DNA from: CAWKGV01 sp963849305
Lineage (GTDB): Bacteria; Pseudomonadota; Alphaproteobacteria; Acetobacterales; Acetobacteraceae
Assembly: GCA_963849305.1 (NCBI GenBank)
Contig: CAWKGV010000010.1
Span: 72,965-136,964 of the forward strand
Length of the DNA: 64,000 nt
Direction of reading: 5' to 3'
In this document: in pieces, positions 58,706-64,000 of the stretch
Position numbering within the stretch: the stretch's first letter is position 1
Layout of the letters: every line of letters starts with the position of its first letter
Notes under the pieces: generated by a model
The model's database searches: none
Seen by the model: the letters and a program-made list of their open reading frames with translations, nothing else
What the model was told of the DNA's origin: nothing
Made by a program: the position numbers and the translations under genes

Positions 58706-59941
58706 ATGCGAGTGACCCTCGACCACATCCTTGCCGCCCGCGAGCGCATCGCGGGCGGGATCGAGCAGACGCCTTGCACACGGTCGATCCGGTTATCGGA
58801 GCTGTGCGGCGCGGAGGTGTTCTGTAAGCTCGAGTACCTGCAACGCACGGGCAGCTTCAAGGAGCGGGGCGCACGCAACGCGCTCATGCTCCTCTCCCCC
58901 GAGCAGCAGCGGCGCGGCGCGATCTCTGCTTCCGCCGGCAACCACGCGCTGGGCATGGCCTATCACGGCAGTTTGCTCGGCATCCCGATCACGGTGGTGA
59001 TGCCGCGCTTCGCCCCGCTTATCAAGGTCGCGAACTGCCGCAAGCTGGGTGCGACCGTAATCCTGCACGGCGACACCTTGGCGCAGGCGCGGGCGCGCGC
59101 CGACCAGCTCGCCGACGAACAGGGCCTGACCTACGTGCATGGCTACGACGATGCGGCGATCATCGCGGGGCAAGGCACGATCGGGCTGGAGATTTTGGAG
59201 CAAGTGCCGGATGCCGATGCGATCGTCGCCTCCATCGGCGGCGGCGGGATGATCGCTGGGATCGCGCGGGCGGTGAAGTCGCTGCGCCCCTCGCTCCAGG
59301 TTTACGGCGTGGAGCCGGAGCACGCCGCCTGCTACGCGGCGGCACTCGCAGGCGGGGAACCACGGGAGGTCGAGGTCCGGCCCACCCTGGCCGACGGCTT
59401 GGCGGTCTCGCGCGTGGGCGCGCGTGCATTCGCGACGGCACGCGATCTCCTCGCGCGGGTAACAACCGTTGACGAGGCCGGGGTGGCCACGGCGATCCTG
59501 CGCCTGATCGAGCTGGAGAAATGCGTAGTGGAGGGGGCGGGGGCGGCGCCGCTCGCGGCGCTCTTGGCAGGACGGTTCCCAGAGCTGTCCGGCAAGCAGG
59601 TCGTGCTGGTGCTTTCCGGCGGCAATATTGACCTCAACATCCTGGATCGGGTGATCGAGGTGGGGCTGGTGCAGGATTCGCGCCTCTGCCGCTTCACCGC
59701 CGTCATCACCGATCGTCCCGGTGGCCTCGCGGGCCTTGCTGCGCTGATCGCCTCGACTGGCGCGAGCATCAAGGAGATCGCCCACGACCGCGCCTTCTCC
59801 GGCCCGGACATGTCGGCGGTGCGGGTGGTCTGCACGGTCGAGACGGCGGATCGGCCGCACCGCGACCTGCTGGTATCGACGCTCCGCGACGCGGGCGTGC
59901 AACTGACTCTCGAAGTCGTGAGCCGCGGGGCGCGCAGATGA
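58706..59941 (+). CDS. Threonine ammonia-lyase with C-terminal ACT domain
   Basis: A 411-residue PLP enzyme of the TdcB/IlvA type. The PLP lysine is in RTGSFKERGARNALML (about residue 53), the phosphate loop is IVASIGGGGMIAGIARAV and the SASAGNHALGMAYHG segment binds the cofactor ring. A C-terminal ACT-like domain (about 330-405) starts after VGLVQDSRLCRFTAVITDRP. It deaminates threonine and serine. In this operon it probably disposes of hydroxy-amino acids taken up by the permease. The start follows the permease stop by 12 bases. Confidence 0.92.
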   Translation: MRVTLDHILAARERIAGGIEQTPCTRSIRLSELCGAEVFCKLEYLQRTGSFKERGARNALMLLSPEQQRRGAISASAGNHALGMAYHGSLLGIPITVVMPRFAPLIKVANCRKLGATVILHGDTLAQARARADQLADEQGLTYVHGYDDAAIIAGQGTIGLEILEQVPDADAIVASIGGGGMIAGIARAVKSLRPSLQVYGVEPEHAACYAAALAGGEPREVEVRPTLADGLAVSRVGARAFATARDLLARVTTVDEAGVATAILRLIELEKCVVEGAGAAPLAALLAGRFPELSGKQVVLVLSGGNIDLNILDRVIEVGLVQDSRLCRFTAVITDRPGGLAGLAALIASTGASIKEIAHDRAFSGPDMSAVRVVCTVETADRPHRDLLVSTLRDAGVQLTLEVVSRGARR

Positions 59942-59967
59942 CCGTGGCCGGACCGCTCCTGAGTTAG

Positions 59968-60125
59968 CTAGACCATGCCGGCGTCGCGATCTTCGCAGCC
60001 AGCGGCGCATTGACCGCCTCGCGCAAGCAATTCGACATCGTCGGCTTCTGCCTCGTGGCCACGGTGACGGGGACGTGGCCACGGTGACGGGGATCGGTGG
60101 CGGTTCTCCCTGCCCGCCTATATGA
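59968..60125 (+). pseudogene. TRIC/UPF0126 family gene relic with a 20-bp tandem duplication
   Basis: From 59968 the frame reads LDHAGVAIFAASGALTASRK, QFDIVGFCLVATVTG, the N-terminal part of a UPF0126 (trimeric cation channel-like) protein. It has no start. A 20-base unit (GTGGCCACGGTGACGGGGAC, 60055-60074) is repeated with its first 19 bases intact at 60075-60093, and this shifts the frame; the second copy continues as TVTGIGGGSPCPPI and stops at 60123-60125. The first helix pair is all that is left of a protein of about 200 residues. Nothing further downstream to 60220 looks coding. Confidence 0.65.
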
Positions 60126-60220
60126 GCCGGCCGGGTCGCGATTACGCGGGCTGAGCCGTCCCGTTGTCCCCGGCCGCCTCCCCCTCTTTACGGACCCCGC
60201 AAGGGGTTCGCTCCAGCCCC

Positions 60221-60868
60221 TTATTTGCCCTCTTTTTCGATCCGCGCCGCGCCCTGCTGGTTCAGTTGCTTGACCATCGGGCCTTGCGCGCTGGAGGCGG
60301 TGTTGCGCGTGGTCGTGGCCGGGGGTGCCGAGGACGGGAGAGAGACTTGCGTGCCCCCCGGCGCCTTGGCGAGCGCAACGGTTTGCAGCTCCCTCGCCTC
60401 TGCCAAATGCTGCTGGAGCACCGGCAGCGCGAGTTGCGCCGCACCCTTGAGCGCCGGACTCTGGCCGGCGCTCGCCTCCTGCTCGAACAGCGCGACCGCC
60501 TGCTGATGGGCCTTGACCTGCTGGGTCATATACGCGTCATCGAACTTCTGTCCGTGCAGGCCGCTGAGCTGGTCCGAGTTGAGCCGGGTGGTCGGGGCGG
60601 CCGGCAGTTCGATCCCGGCCTCGTGCGCGCGCGATTGCAGCAACTTGCCGAGCAGCGTGTGGTCGGTCACCATCCAGCGACCGAACTCGCGCACGGCCGG
60701 GGTGGCGGCTTCCGTCTCGGCGAGCCTGCCGGCCGCGACCTCCTGCTCACCGCTGGCCGCGGCCTGAGTTGCGAAGTGCCGGTCCTGCTCGTTGCCGCCT
60801 TGCTGGGCCGCAGCGGCGCCGGCAAGGGCGGGGGCAATGACGAGAGCGGCGGCGAGCATGGTCTTCAT
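60221..60868 (-). CDS. DUF4142 domain protein, exported
   Basis: ATG at 60868 (MKTMLAAALVIAPALAGAAA) is chosen since it starts a clear signal peptide and has AAGGAA eight bases upstream; 215 residues. The mature part is a DUF4142-type helical bundle: HFATQAAASGEQEVAAGRLA, PAVREFGRWMVTDHTLLGKL, HEAGIELPAAPT and QVKAHQQAVALFEQEA. A Gln/Ala/Thr-rich tail follows. Such proteins are often made under stress and may be ferritin-like; function is unproven. Two convergent or unrelated genes lie on either side. Confidence 0.85.
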   Translation of the reverse strand: MKTMLAAALVIAPALAGAAAAQQGGNEQDRHFATQAAASGEQEVAAGRLAETEAATPAVREFGRWMVTDHTLLGKLLQSRAHEAGIELPAAPTTRLNSDQLSGLHGQKFDDAYMTQQVKAHQQAVALFEQEASAGQSPALKGAAQLALPVLQQHLAEARELQTVALAKAPGGTQVSLPSSAPPATTTRNTASSAQGPMVKQLNQQGAARIEKEGK

Positions 60869-60999
60869 GACGAAATTCCTTCCCGTGGTTCTTGGGCTGT
60901 TGACCGGAATCGGCCGGCCTTGTGGAACGCCCTCGATTGGTTCGGGTTCAATCACTCCGGCTCGTTTTCGAGATGGCCGGTACGACACGGGGCCCCACC

Positions 61000-62196
61000 T
61001 CACGACCACGCCCGCCCCGCCGGCGGATGTGCCCTTACCGCGTCCTCGTTCACCTCCGCGCCCCATCCCGCGCCGGTCGGGATCAGCAGCTCGCCGGCCT
61101 CGATCACCGGGGGTATCGACAACAGCGCGTCCTTCCACGGCACGTCGTCGAGGTCGATCTCCATCACTTGGAAATTCGGGATCGCGGCGCAGAAATGCGC
61201 GCTCATTAGCGAACCCAAATGGCCGTTGAAGTTGTGCGGCGCGACGTTGACCTCGTGGGTCTCCGCCATCGCGGCGATCTTCATGGCTTCCATGATGCCG
61301 TTCCACGGCACGTCGATGATTGCAACATCCACCGACTGTTGCTCGAAGAACGGCCGGTACTGCCGCCGCCCGAACAGCGACTCGCACGAGGCGATGCGCG
61401 TGCGCGAGGATCGCCGTATCGTCGCCAGCGCGGCCGGGTCGTACGCATCCACTTCCAGCCAGGCGAGGTCGAATTCTTCCAGGGCTTGCGCGATGCGAAT
61501 GTAGCCCTCGGTGCGGAAGTTGAAATTCAGATCGAGATGCAGCCCGACGCCCGGCCCCGCTCCCTGCCGGAACGCCGCCATCTGCGCGCGCAAGCCCTCG
61601 ATCAGATTCGGATCAGCCCGAAGGTCGGGCGCGAACGGCGCGTTGAACCCCGGCATGTGCAGGCACGGTTCTTCACCTTCAAAGCGCATGATGTTCGTCT
61701 TCAATCCCTTGAACCCGCGCCGCGCCACCTCCTTGCCCTGCGCCGCGACGTCGCCGAGCGAACGGATCGGCGCCTGCCCGGTCCATTCGCGGAATTGCTC
61801 ACCGTACATGACGCGATACGACCCGCAATGGGACCAATAGAGCCGCAGCCGCTGGCGGATCGGCCCGCCGAGCAGTTCATAGACCGGAACACCGAGCGCC
61901 TTGGCCTTGAGATCGATCAGCGCGTTCTCCAGCGCCGCGATCGCCTGCTGGTTAATCCCGCCTGGCGCGGCACGCGTGACCCCGTGCAGGAAAGTCGTGT
62001 GCCGCTCCACCGGGCGCGGGTCCTGGCCGATCAGCCGCGCGCCCAGCCGGCGGATCACCTCGGACAAGCCTTGCGAGCCGTAGGACTCCATGTATTCCGA
62101 CCACCCGATCAGCCCGTCATCGGTCGTCAGTTTCAGGAACGAGAAGTCGCGCCAGCCAGCGTTGCAATGTAGGTCCTCGATCTTGGCGATCCGCAT
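61000..62196 (-). CDS. Mandelate racemase/muconate lactonizing-type enolase superfamily enzyme
   Basis: A 398-residue enzyme of the enolase superfamily. The N-terminal lid (LKLTTDDGLIGWSEYMESYG) and the TIM-barrel acid ligands can be followed: GVGLHLDLNFNFRTEGY, LEEFDLAWLEVDAYDP and ASCESLFG carry Asp, Glu and Glu metal ligands. A His in VNVAPHNFNGHLGSLMSAHF fits the catalytic base of sugar-acid dehydratases. The product is therefore likely an acid-sugar dehydratase or racemase. No sugar-acid transporter or KDPG-type gene adjoins. Confidence 0.88.
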   Translation of the reverse strand: MRIAKIEDLHCNAGWRDFSFLKLTTDDGLIGWSEYMESYGSQGLSEVIRRLGARLIGQDPRPVERHTTFLHGVTRAAPGGINQQAIAALENALIDLKAKALGVPVYELLGGPIRQRLRLYWSHCGSYRVMYGEQFREWTGQAPIRSLGDVAAQGKEVARRGFKGLKTNIMRFEGEEPCLHMPGFNAPFAPDLRADPNLIEGLRAQMAAFRQGAGPGVGLHLDLNFNFRTEGYIRIAQALEEFDLAWLEVDAYDPAALATIRRSSRTRIASCESLFGRRQYRPFFEQQSVDVAIIDVPWNGIMEAMKIAAMAETHEVNVAPHNFNGHLGSLMSAHFCAAIPNFQVMEIDLDDVPWKDALLSIPPVIEAGELLIPTGAGWGAEVNEDAVRAHPPAGRAWS

Positions 62197-62274
62197 GGCG
62201 TTGCCCCCAACATGGCGGCGGGATGCTATGCCATCCTCCCACCCAGAACCGAATCACCCGTCAAGAGAGTTCCG

Positions 62275-63063
62275 ATGCGCCCTGCCTTATTGCTGCTCGC
62301 CGCCGGCCTGCTGGCCACCACTGCGCCCATGTCGCGCGCCGGCGCGCGGGCCGTTCTCGCCGCCACGCCGATCTCGCGCATGGACTTGCCCTGGTGGCGA
62401 CAGCGGTTCGAGGCCAAGCAGCAACGGCTGCGCGAAGGCCATGTCGATCTGGTCTTCTACGGCAATTCGATCACCCAGGACTGGGAGCGCCAAGGCCCTC
62501 CGGCCTGGCTCGACTTCCGGCCCGTGTGGCAAAAATTCTACGGCGGGCGGAACGCCGTGGATCTCGGCTTCAACGGCGACACCACCGCCAGCCTGCTGTG
62601 GCGGATCGAACATGGCGAGGCCAGCGGGATCGCGCCCAAAACGGCGGTAATCCTGATCGGGGCCAACAACATGGGCCGGCCGCACTGGTCCGCTCCCGAC
62701 ACGGTGGCCGGCATCGACGCGATCGTGGCCGAGCTGCGCCGTCGGCTGCCCGCCACGAAGCTGCTGCTGGTCGGGGTGCTCCCCTCCGACCGCTCGCCCT
62801 GGATCACCGAGACGACGCTGGCGGTCAACCGAATGCTCGCCGCGCGCTATGGTGACGGGCGGATGGCGAACGTAACCTATCTCGACCTGACGCCGTTGTT
62901 CCTGTGCGACGGCCGACTCGATCGCGCGATGTTTCTTGACTCGAAGGAAACCCCGCCCAAGGCGCCGCTGCATCCCGATGCGGCGGCGCAGGCGAAGATG
63001 GCTGCCGCGATAGAGCCGGCGCTCGTCGCCCTCATGGGCGGTAGCGATCGCCGGTCGCGGTGA
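62275..63063 (+). CDS. GDSL/SGNH hydrolase, exported
   Basis: ATG at 62275 (MRPALLLLAAGLLATTAPMS) starts a signal peptide; 262 residues. SGNH blocks are visible: LVFYGNSITQDWERQG (block I, Ser in the NSIT form), GFNGDTTASLLWRIEHG (block II Gly), VILIGANNMGRPHW (block III Asn) and the C-terminal PLHPDAAAQAKMA (block V, Asp-x-x-His form). The group resembles platelet-activating-factor acetylhydrolase-like and sialate/xylan esterases. Substrate unknown. The gene is divergent from the enolase-superfamily gene. Confidence 0.87.
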   Translation: MRPALLLLAAGLLATTAPMSRAGARAVLAATPISRMDLPWWRQRFEAKQQRLREGHVDLVFYGNSITQDWERQGPPAWLDFRPVWQKFYGGRNAVDLGFNGDTTASLLWRIEHGEASGIAPKTAVILIGANNMGRPHWSAPDTVAGIDAIVAELRRRLPATKLLLVGVLPSDRSPWITETTLAVNRMLAARYGDGRMANVTYLDLTPLFLCDGRLDRAMFLDSKETPPKAPLHPDAAAQAKMAAAIEPALVALMGGSDRRSR

Positions 63064-63163
63064 GGCAGCAATCCCGGGGCTAGATCGCCGCATTTCAATG
63101 TTCAGCCCTGGCTTGCAGGCAAATTGTATAGATAGATTTTGCCGGACCGAGGCGCGTCGAGCC

Positions 63164-63646
63164 TCAAGCCCCCACCCCTTCCGCCAGCACCTCAAGCGCC
63201 CGCGCGGCGAACCGGCGCATGTTCGCCACCCGATCGGCGCTGCCCGTCTCCAGCGTCACCGCGCGCGCAATGTGCCCGTCGATCGCGATACAGGTGTGCC
63301 CGGCCGCGTCACCGTAGCGGTTGCCCGTTGGCCCCGTCGCCCCGGTCTCGCTCAGCCCCCATGTCGCCTGGCAGCGCGCGCGCACCGTGCGCGCGAGCAG
63401 GGCTGCGTAAGGCTCGGTTGAAGCGCGCATCCCGTCCGGCAGCGGATCGGGGATCGCCAGGAACCCCGCGCGCGCGAACTTGGTGTAGATCACGCCGCCG
63501 CCGAGAAAATACGCGCTTGCGCCGGGCACCGCGAGCAGGGACGCGGATACCAGGCCGCCGGTCGAGGACTCCGCGATCGCAACCGTCTCGCCCCGCGCCT
63601 TCAGCCGCGCCGCGATCCGTTCTGCCAACGACAGCAGTTCCTGCAT
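63164..63646 (-). CDS. pncC: Nicotinamide-nucleotide amidase (CinA C-terminal domain)
   Basis: A 160-residue protein containing only the C-terminal CinA domain: TVAIAESSTGGLVSASLLAV (about 21-40, with the nucleophile Ser), FLGGGVIYTKFA and SETGATGPTGNRYGDAAG. It converts NMN to nicotinate mononucleotide plus ammonia, part of NAD recycling. The lone-domain form (PncC/YgaD) is common. The unusual GNRYGDAAG in place of GGS/ADKPVG is worth noting. It is convergent with the GDSL gene, with about 100 bases between. Confidence 0.85.
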   Translation of the reverse strand: MQELLSLAERIAARLKARGETVAIAESSTGGLVSASLLAVPGASAYFLGGGVIYTKFARAGFLAIPDPLPDGMRASTEPYAALLARTVRARCQATWGLSETGATGPTGNRYGDAAGHTCIAIDGHIARAVTLETGSADRVANMRRFAARALEVLAEGVGA

Positions 63647-63716
63647 CGGTGGTACCTCCTATCTCGGCATTGCTTGGTTGGCGTTGCTACGCTGGCCCGC
63701 CGAGCCCGGCCGGTAG

Positions 63717-63847
63717 CCCGAAAACTGGAAGATGGCTCCGCGCGGATGGAATGCCGCAAAGACACAATTCGCGGTCATGTTCGGCGACCGCTTCGTCGGA
63801 GAGTGAGGTTCAGCAGCGGACCCTCACACAAAATTCCTGACAGGCTC
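63717..63847 (+). mobile_element. IS256-type transposase 3'-end relic with terminal repeat
   Basis: After an in-frame TAG the sequence reads PENWKMAPRGWNAAKTQFAV, then MFGDRFVGE and TGA at 63804-63806, the typical C-terminus of a Mutator/IS256-type transposase. Seventeen bases on, CCTCACACAAAATTCCTGAC and AGGCTC (63822-63847) look like the IS right end. The rest of the element is missing to the left. The last bases, 63848-64000, show no gene. Confidence 0.65.
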
Positions 63848-64000
63848 GACGGCGTTTGCCTGACCCGCCTTCTGCCACGAGCCAGGTTACCGCTTTCGGC
63901 CTTAACTCCTTGTCTTCCAAGAATGCGATCGAGCAGCACTCCTCATCGTGTTTGATTGCCTGGCTTCGACCGATGGCGCAGCTCAGAAAAACAACCCGCT

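Overview
The window is a GC-rich chromosomal segment of an alphaproteobacterium. The best guess is Rhodospirillales/Acetobacteraceae, inferred from the tRNA-Lys / cyclophilin / coaD / gyrA block, the pleD-rpmG pair and the lpxK-waaA envelope cluster. No rRNA, CRISPR array or prophage was seen. Most genes are densely packed, with many 4-base ATGA/GTGA overlaps.

Layout. 1-3.9 kb: a thiol-disulfide reductase (DsbD/ScsB type, cut by the window edge), a methyltransferase, a 37-residue Met-rich membrane peptide and a PF03773-type permease. 4.0-5.2 kb: a composite gene relic, then a compact transposon-like cassette with perfect 20-bp terminal inverted repeats and an 8-bp target duplication. The cassette carries a metal-sensor-like MerR gene and a small CxxCxxC protein but no transposase. 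5.3-9.3 kb: tRNA-Lys, cyclophilin, coaD and gyrA. 9.4-17.1 kb: an accessory zone with a PEBP gene, an LVIVD-type secreted protein, an IS3 relic, a toxin-antitoxin pair, a complete ISNCY-like element, a serine recombinase and a nucleotidyltransferase module. Between 7.4 and 15.7 kb five genes or relics, gyrA among them, are broken by seven shifts, all in the direction of one extra base. This looks like sequence error more than decay.

17.5-41.9 kb: a MASE1-CHASE hybrid histidine kinase, a Kir-type K+ channel, a YcaQ-like protein, TauE/SafE, an MmgE/PrpD and Ldh pair, rpmG, pleD, a DMT exporter and serine-glyoxylate aminotransferase. A minus-strand envelope operon follows (algI, an AlgJ-like gene, a DUF374 acyltransferase, waaA, lpxK), then a HAD enzyme, a GMC oxidoreductase, a class III cyclase and a GT39 glycosyltransferase interrupted in frame by a palindromic repeat.

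41.9-52.9 kb: a long minus-strand catabolic cluster. Read 5' to 3' it is methanethiol oxidase, a membrane protein, an APH-type kinase, an ACAD10/11-like acyl-CoA dehydrogenase, an SDR, a broken PfpI gene, thiolase, acyl-CoA ligase, a DOPA-dioxygenase-like protein, an FMN hydroxyacid oxidase and an FAH hydrolase. The kinase + ACAD + SDR + thiolase + ligase set matches the logic of 4-hydroxyacid (levulinate-type) catabolism.

52.9-59.9 kb: a TyrR/PhhR-like sigma-54 activator, divergent from alr-dadA-permease-threonine ammonia-lyase. The divergent operon has a near-perfect -24/-12 promoter and candidate upstream operators, so it appears to be a sigma-54-controlled D-amino-acid/hydroxy-amino-acid catabolic unit. 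60-64 kb: relics of a TRIC/UPF0126 gene and of an IS256-type transposase, plus DUF4142, an enolase-superfamily enzyme, a GDSL hydrolase and pncC/cinA.
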